Positions 1 through 12,627 of a DNA stretch of 64,000 bases are shown piece by piece. Location of the stretch: the NCBI GenBank assembly GCA_001599595.1, contig BCHH01000007.1, positions 2,805,093 to 2,869,092 on the forward strand, in the 5' to 3' direction. The notes beneath the pieces are model-generated. The model searched no databases. It saw only the letters and a program-made list of their open reading frames with translations, and had not been told where the DNA came from. The DNA comes from Beverwykella pulmonaria. Its lineage: Eukaryota; Ascomycota; Dothideomycetes; Pleosporales; Melanommataceae. Made by a program: the position numbers and the translations under genes. Numbering within the stretch: the first letter of the stretch is position 1; every line of letters starts with the position of its first letter.

Positions 1-1233
1 TCTGACTGGTGGTGGCCATAGTCCTATCTCGCATATCTACGGGCTAGGCGCCGATCAGGTTTATGAGGTTGAAATAGTGACGCCGGCAGGAGAAATAGTC
101 ACAGCAAACGAGTGTCAGAATACAGACCTGTTTTGGGCTGTTAGAGGGGTAAGCACCAAGTCATTATGGATCTTTGGAAGTAACACTAACATCTAAGGGT
201 GGCGGGGGCACATTTGGCGTCCTAACGAAAATCACCATTCGCACAATTCCAGCCACCCCGATCGCGGTATACGACTTCACTCTCGAAACAGCGCCAAACT
301 CTTCGACCTACTGGGAAATCCTGTCCTACTTCTTAGCTCAATATCCCACCCTCTCTGCCACGAACATCTCGTCATACACGTATCTCTACGCCAACACGAC
401 CTCCGGCGATGGAGAAGCCGTCTCATTATTCCAGGGCATCTTCGTGTTGCCCGACCCATCTTCGGCGAGTTTTTTGGCAGACATGTGGGCGCCGTTCTGG
501 ACCCATATTAATGAGACGTATCCTAACCAGACAACGGTTAAAGTGGTATCGCAACTTTTGCCGAGCCTTCATGCTCTCTATGAGGAGTATGCCGATAACA
601 GCGTTGCGGGAGTGGATAAGGTTGTTGGGTCTTGGCTTTTACCCCCAGAGACTCTGACAAATAATGAAGATTTTAGTGATGCGCTAAGGACTTTTATGGG
701 GGATGCAGGGGCGAGGTTGTATATGATATCTGGGAAAGGCGTCTGGGATGCGGTGCCGAGGGGTGGCAGTGATGCCGTTAACCCTGCTTGGAGAAAGGCA
801 TTGATTCATGCTGGTGAGTTGCTGAACTGGGGTTGCAACTGTCCGAAGAAGGTGTAAACGATCTGACTCTGACACCTATACAGTGACTTCCCAAAACTGG
901 ACACCACTCAATGAGATGGAGCGAGCAGAAACAGAGTATAGCATCAACAAGGTCCAAACCGAGGCTTTACGACAACTGCTTCCCGAATCGGGAGCTTATG
1001 TTAACGAGGTATGGCTTCCAAGCCCCACTCATTCTGTCTATCTGTGGAGCAGTTACTGACGAACTTAGGCATATATTAATGAACCAGATTTTCAGCGAGC
1101 GTTCTGGGGAACTAATTACGAAAGGTTGGCACAGATCAAAAAGGCCGTCGATCCAGACGACGTGTTTTGGTGTCATGTTTGTGTGGGGAGCGAGGGATGG
1201 AAGGAGGTTGGAGATTATTTATGTCGGGTTTGA
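1..1233 (+). CDS. Berberine-bridge-type FAD oxidoreductase, 5' end outside the window
   Basis: Exons read as <1-148, 198-813, 884-1008 and 1069-1233, with the frame starting at base 2. The first exon encodes the end of an FAD_binding_4 fold: a Gly-Gly-Gly-His turn, [14 protein letters not shown], and DLFWAVRG spliced to GGGGTFGV, which is the usual flavin-contacting stretch. The last exon is a classical BBE C-terminal segment ([18 protein letters not shown], then [13 protein letters not shown]). Introns are 49, 70 and 60 nt with normal GT-AG ends, and the first has a CTAAC branch site. Family members oxidise alkaloids, sugars or secondary metabolites and are often secreted. The N-terminus with any signal peptide and the flavin-linking His/Cys lies before the window, so substrate and location stay open. 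Family call is firm, role is not. Confidence 0.85.
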
Positions 1234-3610
1234 TAAATTGAGAACAGGCGAAGGTCGAGCCATACTATGCTCGCAGCTCTAGGGCTGGCTTTGGCTTTAG
1301 GGACGAGCGAATCACAGCTTTATTTATCTATAGCGGAACGCAATATGACTTCTAAGGTACAAGTTGTTAGCAATTCGAACGAGGCCTGTGATATGTATCC
1401 ATTGAGTTCGTCCACCTGTTAAAGTCCTTGACAATCACGTGCTCAGCCAGCTGGCAGAAGGTCTGATCTCTGATTGACTGTCGCACTGAACGCTCGTGTG
1501 GTTGACACCGCTTTCGTCTAAACGGTCAGCGCGCCATTCTGGCTCCTTAAAGGGTTATCCCCGTGGGGTTATTCCGTTATTTTCATCCCAAACACAGCTA
1601 TCGCAGCCAGATTTGCCGTTCCATATGCAGCTCATAAATTCGTGTACACACGTCAAGAGCATGCTTGATGCCCTATCACCTGATTTTGCTTCTCCACTCG
1701 CATATCTCTGCAACAAGGGAGAATGTGAGAACAGCTTAAGAGGGTGAGGGCGTATATTAGTGAGGGGATCTCTTGCACAGGCTTGGAGAGAATTTTGGAT
1801 GAACGAGTGGCTTTGGGGTGGGGGTGGAATGGGCGTAATAGAGTGAGGTTTGTCCTTGGTTGTAAGATCCAGACCGTGTACGCGTGGGTGGGAGGAGGGA
1901 TTGGCGGAGTGCCAGTGCGCGTTGTTGGTTGTGGGGGTTACTTTGGGGTATATTCCCAGGTGGGATATGGCTCTGAGCATCTTTTCTGGGCTGGCTATGC
2001 TGGATGTGAGACTTGGCGGGGCTGTGGATTGAGTGGAATGCAGGGGAGGGCTCGCTGGAGGTGGATTTGCTGTTCAAACCCTCGGAATTTTGGATATTCG
2101 AGTCATCTTCGTTAGTGTTATGTGGGACTCCTTCGCCATTGGTTGTCGAAACTTGTTCATTTTTGACCTTGGTGATAGCTTTGCCTTCAGAATTAATAAG
2201 TCCCTCGACCGTATCCCCATTTTTACACTCTTTGTAAACGGGGAGCGTCTTAGGTATAGTATCTTACAATACAGGATCCGTAGCAGCGAGAAGTTCTCGC
2301 ACCCTCCAAATATTCTTCAACGTCGTCATCCGCCCCTCCTCTTTTTATGCGTCGAGTAGCCCTAGAACTAGAAGCTGCAAAATCACGCTCCGTCGTCTCT
2401 CTCTCTCTCTACCACTCAGCCATTACTCTCACTCTTCACCTAATTATAATCGAAAGCCCGATCCGCCACCACCTTTAGCCTCACTCTCTTCGACCCCAGT
2501 CGCGAACCCTGCGTTGCGTTATTCTGGAGCGCTTCCCACTCCTCTTTTTTGCTATTCCCCTACCTCGAAGGGTGCTCAGAGTCCGCAAGATACCCCTCTC
2601 CCAGGATCATCTTCTCATCTGCTCTCTGCTTTCCCTTCATCCTCGGTTATATGCTCACCACAGAAGAAGGACTAGAGCGTTGGCGCGCTCTATTGTATAT
2701 ATCGAATTTGTATTTTAGGCGCTGGAGAATGGACGGCATGTCCTCGCACGCTGGGGAAAGGGGTCTGAAAAGTACATATGTGTTGCTATTACGAAGATAG
2801 AAGTCATGGGCGTATGAAGAAAGGTGGAGAACTGTGAAATGTGGTATTGAATTCGCCAGTGTGTTGATATGTAGAAATACGCGTGTATTGCGGTGAAGTG
2901 CTATAGAGAAAGGGACTTGACTTGAATGCAAGAAGAAAGAGAAGGCTAAGAAATGGGAATCATTCTGCGAACTCCGCGTTGGAGTGTGAAGCTTGATAGG
3001 TCCAGGTGTGAGGAAAATCCATTATCTCTGGCGGTTCGGTGGTTGGTGAGCTGGCGCGTTGCCAGTGATGGCATGACCAACTATGAGAGCAAACGACGTG
3101 AAAGGGTTGCAAGATATGACACTGCAAGAAGCGCTTCGATTTTTGCCGAATTCATGATGGAGATATGTTGACTGAACGAGCCAAGAGATGATATTACCGT
3201 GGGGTTACGATGTCGTCGTAAAGGATGAAAATACAGATAGAAAACGAGGTGAACTAACTTGGTGGGAAACTTTGAAGATGAGGAGAACTAGCTTGATCAC
3301 GAAGTGCCTGGTGGATAACAGAAGTTGAATGTACCAGATAGTATTTCTATAAGTAGTGGTTTATCACTAATAATCGCGCATATAAAATAGTACATGCAGC
3401 GCCTATGTCTTGTGAATAGACTTACAGTAATTAACCTTAAGACCAAAGCCACAATCTTGTTGGATACGCCATGCCAACCAATAAAACCCCCACCAAGCTC
3501 CATAGCTATGCAGTTAAAAGAAAGTTTCGAGAACCCCATCCCATCCCCGTCCAGGTATGCCGTGTATCCATGGGTCAGAACTCCGAAAAGACATCATCAG
3601 GCCCGACTGC
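1234..3610. other. Gene-poor interval, one open minus frame
   Basis: No recognisable gene in about 2.4 kb. There is a pyrimidine-rich stretch with a CT run near 2395-2410. A minus-strand frame stays open from about 2250 to 1757 and encodes low-complexity Ser/Pro/Asn/Gln-rich sequence, with a second minus frame open from 1980 to 1555. Neither has a recognised domain or a clear start and splice structure, so neither is annotated as a gene. Confidence 0.5.
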
Positions 3611-4922
3611 TTAGAATCTCTTCTTCTGAGCGGCTGCCTTGTTCATTGCCGCCAATTTCTGCTTCAGTTCTAGCTTCTTTTTCTTGTGTTCATTCTCCTC
3701 TTTCAAAGCCAGGGCATCCTCCATCTTGGCAGCTTTGAGGGCTTCCTCCTCTTCATTCTCCATGTCCCATGGGTTGGCCTCCATATCAGACGAGACATCT
3801 GATTCATAGTCATCTTCCTCCTCCTCCTCCTCCTCATCCATGTCATCGTCCGACCAACTCTTATATCCTCCATAACGGCCCTGGCCCACCCTTGCTTTGG
3901 TTTTTGCCGCGGATGATCCTCCAACTTTGCCAGTTGCGGTAGAGGGAGTACTTGTTGGTCTTGCAGTTCCTTTATAGCCAATCTCTACGGGTTTTTTAGC
4001 GGGCCGAGCCGTTCCTTGATAGCCCAAATCCGCAGGCTTCCGTTTCTCCTTATTGACCTCGCGTTTGACGTCCGTAGCCCTTCCAGAACCGGCCAGACTT
4101 GGTTTCTTCCCCTTGGCCTCTGCCTTCTCTTGAGCTTTGAGTTTTTCAATCTGTTTCTTGGACATGAACTTAGGGGCTTCGTGCTTGATTGGAGGAGCAA
4201 CTGGTTTGCTTTGTTGTGCTTGTGCTGCCTTCTGCAGCAATGCTGCGTAGCCCGCTTTTGATTTCGAGACAGGAGCGGTCCCGGAGGCACCTGCAGCTGC
4301 TGCCGCTCTGGGAGCAGCAGTAGGAGCAGTCGGTTTAGCGGATGCACTTTGAGTACGGGCCGCCGGACTGGGCTTCTTCGCAATTGTACTGATAGGCCTC
4401 GCCGCACCATGTCCACCATTTGCTGCAGTTCCCCGATATGGTGCTACATTCACTGGAGCAGCAGCTTTCGGTTTCATGTCACCAGGTGCCGGGGCTGCTC
4501 GGGTAGGCAGGATTGCTCGGTCGGTTTGAGCGGGGGCATCCTTCCGTTGCACTTTAGCTTGGCCACCATCCGGCTGGCCTTCTGCCTTGCGTTTCAGAGG
4601 CTGGCTTTGTGGTGTTCCGTTGGCGCCTGGCGCTGAGCGTTGGACCGGTTTGGGCGTGTTGGCATTCGGCGTTTGCCTGCTGGGTTGCGCAGAGAACTGC
4701 TTTGCTGCAGTTGGGTCGATTGAAGAAAGGATGTTGTTCAGTAACTGCAGATTTGAAGTCAGCATATTGCACCTTGCCAGCCACACCGGACGGAGCAGAG
4801 ATCGGGCCCCCTCTTTGCCCGAAGCCAAAGACGCCCGCGATAGAGCAACAAGGCCGACCAGACTCTCCTCCGTTCGGTTGTATGCGCCGGGGTGTGGAAG
4901 TAGCTCAGTGACTCACACTCAT
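3611..4922 (-). CDS. SPT2: SPT2 chromatin protein (histone H3-H4 chaperone)
   Basis: Two exons: 4922-4917, only Met-Ser, and 4744-3611, joined across a 172-nt intron (GTGAGT at 4916, CTGCAG ending at 4745). The product is about 379 aa. It starts MSLLNNILSSIDPTAAKQFS, matching the conserved SPT2 N-terminus, which the longer unspliced frame from 4828 does not. The middle is Ala/Lys/Pro-rich and disordered with two near-identical GYxGTARPxKKP-type segments. The C-terminus is the SPT2 domain: GRYGGYKSW, an acidic run of Asp/Glu, then a basic helix ending AAAQKKRF. SPT2 binds H3-H4 through this domain and acts in transcription elongation and nucleosome recycling. It is divergent from the P2 gene, with 482 bp between start codons. 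The 6-nt coding exon is inferred from motifs. Confidence 0.88.
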
Positions 4923-5404
4923 TTTGAAGGCGCCAATCTGGGGGTGGTTGACTCAGTATCGTAATGAGGCCGTCGCACACAGGTTGCAGCGCAAGTTCAT
5001 ACTTTCGGGGAAACGAGTTGTTGGAAGAATGAAGAGAGGGAGAGCGGAGTGGACGCGGAGAGGCGGGGGACGAGGGCGTTATATAGAGGATGCGCTGTGA
5101 ATTGGGGAGTGGGTGGCGCGGCGATGAACGGGGTTTTGACCTGGCTGTCACGTGTCCCTACCAAGAATTGCGCAAGCTGGCTAGAACTGATTTGGCCTCG
5201 CCTCGCCTCCCGCCATCCCACCACGAATTTTGTTTGAGTGTGAGACTTTCGCTTCCCTCAAGTACCCACGACACGAACTTGAAGCTCACAGTCTCCGTTC
5301 AACGGCAAGTTTCCTCCCACTTGTGTAAATACACACCACTAATTTACGCAGGTTAAATCGATTGTGCTCCTGTTCATTCCCGACTACATCTACCAACCTT
5401 CAAA
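4923..5404. promoter_or_regulatory. Divergent intergenic region SPT2 / RPP2
   Basis: A 482-bp stretch between the start codons of SPT2 (minus) and the P2 ribosomal gene (plus). It must carry both promoters and 5' leaders. No specific factor site was identified. Confidence 0.5.
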
Positions 5405-5858
5405 ATGAAGCACCTCGCAGCATACCTTCTCCTCGGCTTGGGCGGAAACACCTCCCCCTCTGCCTCCGACATCAAGGTGAGAGCCCTTAGATTGAAATCG
5501 CGAGATGGTTTACTGATGCAATAGCTAGAGCGTCCTCGAATCCGTCGGTATTGAGGCCGACAGCGATCGTCTCGAGAAGCTCATCAGTGAGCTCAAGGGC
5601 AAGGATATTAACGACGTATGAATATGCATGCGCTTCCCCGCGCAAGCTTCTTTACACAACGTGAAGCTGACTTGGTTATAGTTGATCGCCGAGGGCTCCC
5701 AGAAACTTGCCTCAGTGCCATCCGGAGGCGGTGGTGGTGGTGGCGGCGCCGGCGGCGCTGCTGCTGGTGGTGCACCTGCCGAAGAGGCCAAGGAGGAAGA
5801 GAAGGAGGAGGAGAAGGAAGAGTCTGACGAGGACATGGGCTTCGGTCTCTTCGACTAA
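5405..5858 (+). CDS. RPP2: 60S acidic ribosomal protein P2
   Basis: Three exons, 5405-5476, 5529-5615 and 5682-5858, give 111 aa. It begins [15 protein letters not shown], the P2 signature that separates it from P1. It continues with the dimerisation helices ([20 protein letters not shown]), a Gly/Ala hinge and a Lys/Glu-rich acidic tail ending [11 protein letters not shown]. That tail recruits translational GTPases to the ribosomal stalk. Length and both intron positions look ordinary for the family. Its binding partner P0 is encoded about 17 kb downstream and has the same C-terminal motif. Ribosomal protein genes are normally co-regulated with growth, but no shared promoter element could be pinned down here. 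Confidence 0.97.
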
Positions 5859-6357
5859 ACGTGTCAAAATCTCCACAACAAAATGGTCAAGAGAGCTCTC
5901 CACATTTATGGGCATTATGGGGAATGGATACGAGCATTTGGGAGGTGTTGAGCGAGCTATCAGCGAATTTTGGGCAAGGGATCTCTGCAGCAATTCACCA
6001 AGTATTGCCAGCTAAGCCTCGATGAATGAAAGCCATGCACTCTCAACCTTGTTTGACCTAATTCTTATGAATATAAAATTGCAATTTGACCGGCAATTAT
6101 CGCTCACACGAGTTCTGTTGCATCCTCTTCTTCTCGCATACGCAAATGGTAACCTGTATATCGAAATAAACAGATTTTTAGCCAAGATTCCGAATGCTCA
6201 ATCCAAAAATGGTGATTCTGGCAGCGTGCCAAGCCTCGCTTGTTTAGCGCACACATTCGCTGAACCTCACAATCCGTGACTTCAATCCGCTCGACGACCA
6301 ACACTACCGCCGCGATCACCGAAGTCAACAGCGTAGCCACTTCGACAAATCGCAATC
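5859..6357. other. Intergenic, P2 3' region and RPS15 promoter
   Basis: About 500 bp between two co-directional ribosomal protein genes. It holds the P2 3' UTR and the RPS15 promoter. No further gene is visible. Confidence 0.5.
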
Positions 6358-7181
6358 ATGGCTGACGAGAACTACGTGAGTATTTGCTGCTGCTTGTGTC
6401 TCGAGTTGCCCTGCTAATAGCGACATAGAACGCCGAGGAGGCTGCCGGTACGCACTCACTTCCCTTACAACCCCTTCGAGCCTTTCTATCGCACTCACAC
6501 ACCACCGAAACCATGTTTGGTCGCAAGGAAATATTGGATAGGCCTGGCTTGGAGTGCTTTGTTGCAATTGCGGGAGACCGACATCCAGGGTGCCTTGGCT
6601 GACGATATATCTTCACAGAGCTCAAGAAGAAGAGAGCGTTCCGCAAGTTCTCCTACCGCGGAGTCGACCTTGACCAGTATGCTCGTCCCATCCTCCCATT
6701 TTGCGCTCACAAAATCGCCCATCAACGACCCCAAATACTGACCTTGCACGCCCAGGCTCCTCGATCTCTCCTCCGAAGAACTCCGCGACCTTGTCCATGC
6801 CCGTGCCCGGCGCCGGTTCAACCGCGGTCTGAAGCGCAAGCCCATGGGCTTGATTAAGAAGCTACGGAAATCCAAGCAGGAGGCCAAGCCCAACGAGAAG
6901 CCCGACCTCGTCAAGACGCACCTCCGTGATATGATTGTTGTCCCCGAGATGATCGGCAGCGTCATTGGCATCTACTCTGGAAAGGAGTTCAACCAGGTTG
7001 AGATCAAGCCCGAAATGGTCGGCCATTACCTCGGAGAGTTCTCCATCTCATAGTACGTTCCATCTTTCTCGCCGCATTGGTCCTGGAAGAGTATGTCTGA
7101 CAATTCCACAGCAAGCCCGTCAAGCACGGAAGGCCGGGTATCGGTGCCACACACTCTTCCCGTTTCATTCCTCTCAAGTAA
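6358..7181 (+). CDS. RPS15: 40S ribosomal protein S15 (uS19 family)
   Basis: Five exons: 6358-6375, 6429-6447, 6619-6676, 6756-7052 and 7112-7181, giving 153 aa. The first two coding exons are 18 and 19 nt. The protein starts [20 protein letters not shown] and contains [59 protein letters not shown] and the C-terminus [12 protein letters not shown]. These are the conserved uS19/S15e segments. uS19 sits in the head of the small subunit near the decoding site and helps late pre-40S maturation. All introns end GT-AG and the joined frame is exact. Dense 5' introns are usual for fungal ribosomal protein genes. Confidence 0.97.
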
Positions 7182-7712
7182 ATTGCTCTGGGTCCTCGGT
7201 TGCATGGGTTCTTTGGGCAGGGCAGGGTGGAGAAAATGTACTTCATGACCTACAATGAACAAGGGTGTTAGGTGCATTACTGCACGTGCCATGTCACGAC
7301 ACCCCCATCTCTCTCAACAGCTGTGAAGCGGTGATACCCGTCACAGTAGGCATGAATATCGGATGTAGAAATACTAACTACACCTTCCGTTCAACTTCAT
7401 CTCTTTGTCCAACCACGTGCCTGAGTATTTAGCTTTTCTGTGCGGTGTATATCTTCAGATCGTGTGCCTATGCATTCTTGTCTCCATAACCGTGGATCAT
7501 GTAATTTTCTATCCACCTGGGCACTAGAATTATGGGAGTATATTTGACGACCTGAGGAGCCATGATATTCTCCACCCACAGTAAAGTTGGACAAACATCA
7601 CGTACTCAAGCAACAAGCATTTCTCGGCCACATTAACCCACACAAAGCCCACAGTGAGCAAACGAGGATAAATTGGTATCCTCATACCAAACCCAGACCA
7701 CGACTGCGACCA
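7182..7712. other. Convergent intergenic RPS15 / SEC10
   Basis: About 530 bp between two convergent genes. It should contain both 3' UTRs. No gene or obvious structure is visible. Confidence 0.5.
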
Positions 7713-10299
7713 CTAAATAGCATTGAGCGCCGCCTGCACCCCGACACTCTGCGCATCCTCCCTCTTCAACACAAAGCTCTTCAACTCCTGCACATCCGGG
7801 CCCGCCGCCCTAAGTCTCTCCCTCAATGCCTCGCTCCCAATAACAAAAAGATGCCCCACCTCAACCAGGACATCCATAGCGCCGGGCTCGAGTTCCTCGC
7901 CCGTTGGCCACCCCCGCACCAGCTCCGCGTACTTGGCCATATCCTTGCTGATCACCAGGCCGCCGGTTAGAGAGACGGAAAACTTGCGCAGGTGGTCGAG
8001 GACGAGGGCGCGGAGACCCCGCGCGAGTTCCGCGAGGAAGAGATGGAGGTTGCGCCCGTCGAGCGCGGCGGTGCTTTGGCCTGCTACGCGCTGGAGGAAT
8101 TGACATACCGCCTGGCATGCGGGCGTCTCGCTCGCCATGTACGCCTCGTCCTCGTCTTTGGGCCTGAAATCTGTTTTCCGTTGTTGACTTAGACATTTGC
8201 TCACCCAGTTCAACGTAGCGGTCAATGTGAGGTTCAAGATGTTTGAGAGTTTGGATTCTAAAGTGGTGAGGGTTGAGGATGTGGATTTTTCGATTTCGCG
8301 CCGGATGGTCAGATTCGGGGTGCAGAGAGGGAGGAGGATGGTCGAGGTCGTTTGTTGAAGTAGGTGTAAGATTGTGGTTAGGGTATGCAGAGAGGGGAGG
8401 TGTGTGAGATCTGGGGGTGTTTTTAGGGTTTCTTGGGAGAGGGCGTGGTCGGAGGCGCTGGGGGTTGTTAGTATGTGAGGAGGGAAACACGGGGTCCACT
8501 TACGCGTCAAGAGCCGTCTCAAGGTAGATCTCGCCCATATGTGTTAGGAGTAGGTTCAGCAGATTCTGCACATCTTTTGGTGTCTCGTTTCCGGGGGACA
8601 GCTCCAAGCCTCGACCTACGCCTTCTGCTAACCACTTCAGCATACGCTTTGCCGTTGAGAGTGAAAGTTTGCCATCCTCGTCGGTGACTTCGATATCCTT
8701 TTTCTCGCTTTGATCTTCCTTCAAGCCAGCGATGCGGAGCAACATGGCTTTCTGTGTGGCTGGCAGATCCGTACCATCGAGACGTTCCATGTAGGCGTCT
8801 CGAGCAGAGGCGGCGAGTTCTTTCCCACGCTGGGCGAGTGAGGCAAAGTACGTTGTGGGCATTTTCCGTCGTCGCGAGTGGTAGATTGTGAATTTGAGTA
8901 GAAGGGAGGAGTAAAGTTCTTCTAGATTCTTCTTCTCGCGCTCAATATAAGATGATCCTACAAAGTAGGGTACAAAGAGATCCTCGAGCTGCTGGTCGAG
9001 GATTGCTGCTATCTGAGAGGTCACGGGCTCAGGGTGTTCTGTGAGCCCGTGGGCCTTCAAATCGTCGACTAAATTGGTGATGTACGTTCTTGAAGCTTGT
9101 AGTGAACGTAGAAAGGCGAGGGATGATAAGTCGCTCGCTTTGTCGAGCACCATCTCGAGTCGCTGCTGGATCGACTGCTGGAATATCCGCTGGAGGAAAC
9201 GGATAAGAACTTCGTCATGGTAGGGAAATGCCCGTTTGATAGTGGCTGATTCTTCTTGGACAACGATCTTCACCTCGTCCACTAGTGATTGGAGACTGGG
9301 CTCAACGCCCGGTGGTTCAGCATCGGGGTCCTGAAGGCGGTCCCACGTCTCGACATCACCGCTTAGCTCCTCGGTGATCAGCTGGTTCCGGTCTATGAAG
9401 AACGAGTGCTGGTTCACGTATGTTGCCATAACACTGGCCCCGTCGTTGAAGTCGCGTAACGCAATGGCACAATCCCGCATGCCATCGTAGTTCGGACGCC
9501 TATAGTACTCGTCGAATTTAGTGAGCAGGTCCTGCTCCAGGTTCTCGAGAAATCTCTCAATGATCTCTCTCGTTGGATGTCTGGCTTGCATAGTGGGCTG
9601 CCTTTTCTTTGCCCCATTTACAGCACCACTATTGCCGTTGGTGTGCTGAGTGCCGTCTGGGTCGAGGCGGATGCTGATCTTGAGGAGCTGCCGTGCGATG
9701 TGTGCACACCTGACGCCCTGCCCCCGCTGTCTCATGTCTTCCAGAATGTTGAGGTCTCCCGAACCGCTGACGCCCTGCCAGCACTGGATCAAGAACTTGG
9801 CATCCTTTGCCCTCGTTCGCTGCCTGTCCAGTTCTTCCAGCCTCTCTCCAATGCGCATCGCGACGTTTCCTCCAGCATCCTGAGATGCGTCATCGCTTCC
9901 GTTCCCATTCAGCGAGCTGTCGAGCCGCTGAAACCGCTCCATGGCCTGGTCCAGCTTCCTCCCCAAATTTTCCACATTCTGGTTGTGATGGGCCTCGGCG
10001 CGACGCACAGCGCCGGACAGCTCATTTTCACGCTCCTCGAGCTCCTCGGATAGCGAGTTCAACTGGTTCAAGGCGTATTCGAAGGTGCGAATCAAGGGCT
10101 TTGGGTCGAAGGCATGCTGAGCAGCGGCAGGTCCTGACTTGCGCGAGGCTGGCACGGCGCTGTCGGAGAGAGTTTCGATGAAGTCCTTGACTATGAATTC
10201 TTTGTTGGAGAAGTGGTCGAGAGTGAATAGCGGCCGACTTCGAGCAGTCGAGTGTGAGTGCGAGAGCACGGACGCAGCGTCCGCGCTGGGGCGCGACAT
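7713..10299 (-). CDS. SEC10: Exocyst complex subunit Sec10
   Basis: Two exons, 10299-8504 and 8457-7713, with a 46-nt intron (GTAAGT donor), giving about 846 aa, the usual fungal Sec10 size. The N-terminal region has LFTLDHFSNKEFIVKDFIE followed by a long coiled coil (residues about 70-170). The middle carries MRDCAIALRDFNDGASVMAT and QHSFFIDRNQLITEEL, and near the C-terminus is KTDFRPKDED, all conserved Sec10 positions. Sec10 is a rod-shaped tethering subunit that docks secretory vesicles at growth sites such as hyphal tips, working with Sec15 and the other exocyst members. It is divergent from NUS1, another secretory-pathway gene, but this need not be functional. Confidence 0.92.
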
Positions 10300-10868
10300 T
10301 GTCTCTATGCTATCGGCTGACCATGGAGAGGGCTATTCCGGATATCCCAATGGCAGAAGTCAGAACGCTTCGAAGCTGTCTTGTGTATGAAGGTCGGTGT
10401 GGAATGAATCGTGAAACCGGGTAGGGCGAAGGTGAGTGGGTTAAAGCTCCGCATGAACCGTGGTCTCGAGCCCGTTGTGGCTTGCGTGTGGCGTCCCGCG
10501 GCAGGCGGTACACTTGGAGCGCTACTTCAATTCACGACAAGTCTACTTCGCCATCAACCACTCTTAGGCGCCTTGGAGACTGCGACGAGGCGCTTGGTGC
10601 ATGTTCTGCAGCTGCCTTCAGCAATTGCGACGACAACGCGCAATTGCCACACCTCTCCAAGGCTGAGCCCACTGCTTGGCTCCCGGTCGGCAGCCACGGC
10701 ACCAGCCTCATCAAGCTTTCGTATAACTCAACGACTGCCCAACACTGACCCGTTCAGCAGCCATTCTTCCGCAACCACGCCACTTTTCTTTCTCTCGTTC
10801 TACTGTCACTCACCGAAGGAACAGAACACTGTGAGAACTATTACTATAACCCTCTTCTGGCCGTCGCA
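10300..10868. promoter_or_regulatory. Divergent intergenic region SEC10 / NUS1
   Basis: 569 bp between divergent start codons, presumably holding both promoters. Overlapping plus-strand frames here have no recognisable domain. Confidence 0.45.
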
Positions 10869-11934
10869 ATGGCGACTACAGGCGTCAAACCCAAAGAACA
10901 AACCGCCTTCCGCCGGGGCATCGTGGACGGCAGACCCATTGCACCGAAAGAGCGCGAGGACATGCTCAAGCCTTTCTTACCCGAACCTCCACCCCCGTCT
11001 GGAGCTCAACTGGAAAAAGCCAGCCTCAAACCGAAGATCACACCCATCCGCAACCTCGTATATTTCGTCGTATACCACATCATTGCCTTCATCTTCTCGG
11101 TCTTCTTTCGGTTCCGCCGCTCCTGGCGTCTCGGAAAAGGCAAGGTCGTTGCATTGCTGAAATATCATCACCGGACCCCCGAGTTCATCCAGCGGGATGT
11201 CAAGCACCTGCACCGCCTGCCAAAGCATCTTAGCGTTATCCTCGACTTGCATGACAACGATGAGGACCAGGGCAGCGCGGGATTGGAAGGATTGGTGAAC
11301 GATGTATGCGAGATTGCGGCTTGGACGGCATCCGCAGGGATTCCATTTCTGAGTGTGTATGAGAAGACGGGTATGTGCATGAAGACTTGTTTCTCGAAAC
11401 TGGCGCTGACAATGTACAGGAAAGCTCAAGGGCTACATACAACAAACCCACCACAGCGTCTCCCAAACCTTCGAAGCCTACTTCGGCGCACGACGCAAAC
11501 CCACCCTCTCCGTCAGAGCCCCACATATCCAGTCCTACTCGCCACCCCTCACACCACCTACGTCGGACTCGACGCAACCCAACGACTCCGCCAGCGAGCG
11601 GCAGCACCTGACGCTACTCCTGCTCTCTGCCACTGACGGACGGGATACATTGATCGATCTTACAAAGACCCTCGCGGATATGGCACAAAACGGCAACCTG
11701 AAGCCCAACCAAATCGATGCCAACCTAATCGACGTGGAACTACGCGACGCTGTGTCCACGGAGCCCGATCTCTTGATTTTATTCGGTCCGAAGGTGGTGC
11801 TCGAGGGCTATCCGCCGTGGCAGCTGCGCTTGACCGAGATCTTCCACCTACCTGACAACAAAGGCGTAAACTACCAAGTCTTCCTGCGTGCGCTCCACAA
11901 CTTCTCAAAAGTGGAAATGCGTCTGGGAAGGTAA
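10869..11934 (+). CDS. NUS1: Dehydrodolichyl diphosphate synthase complex subunit Nus1
   Basis: Two exons, 10869-11370 and 11420-11934 (49-nt intron), give 338 aa. A hydrophobic segment lies near residues 58-80 (LVYFVVYHIIAFIFSVFF). The undecaprenyl-synthase-like fold follows, with LPKHLSVILDLHDND, CEIAAWTASAGIPFLSVYEK and EPDLLILFGP. The chain ends VEMRLGR, preserving the C-terminal Arg-x-Gly motif that reaches the active site of the partner cis-prenyltransferase. Nus1 is the non-catalytic half of the ER enzyme that makes the dolichol backbone for N-glycosylation and GPI anchors. The catalytic partner (Rer2/Srt1) is not in this window. The presence of RLG argues for an intact gene. Confidence 0.92.
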
Positions 11935-12627
11935 AGAATTTGAACGCGTATACATTGTTCCCTATCTATATCCTAACCAAAAATATCACACCTGTACATA
12001 CCAATAGAAGACAAGCTTCACGCTCCATCATTCACTGGCCCTCACTCCGCTGCCATCTCTTCTCATACACTCCCCACCAATCATGCTCACATGCATCAGG
12101 GGCTGTAATGATGTATTCATGGGGTCATACCCCGGGATAGGAGACAATAGCAAAGGCAAGAAACGCAGCAAGAAACGCCCTTCACGACCCTGGCTCTAGC
12201 TGGCGAGTTTGTCTTCTCGATAATCATATGGGTTTGTTGTAATAGCTAACTGGGCACTATTGGCTCCTAGGTCTTGGCTGATCAGCATAGTGTCGAACTA
12301 GATGAGAGGCAGGGTTGTGCGGGCGGTACCGTGGCTGGTCATCCCGCATGAACCATTATTAACCATGCTGTGGCATTACTCCACTGTATTGCATTTTTTG
12401 AGCGTAAAGGTAGAAGGCTGTTTTTTAAAAAGAGAATGTGGAAAGAAATTAATTTTGGTATCTCATTGTGCATCCTGCATTACTTGATCATACTCCATAA
12501 CGCCTATTCCACCTCTAGAGGAAATCCGTCATGTATCCGCTTAGCATTATGCTCTATTTTCATCATCATTATCAACAAACCTCGCACTACTAAGAAAGAA
12601 GACGCCTGAAAGGCGAATACCTCGGGC
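11935..12627. other. Convergent intergenic NUS1 / cystathionine gamma-lyase
   Basis: About 690 bp between converging genes, AT-richer than its neighbours. No gene was recognised. Confidence 0.5.
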
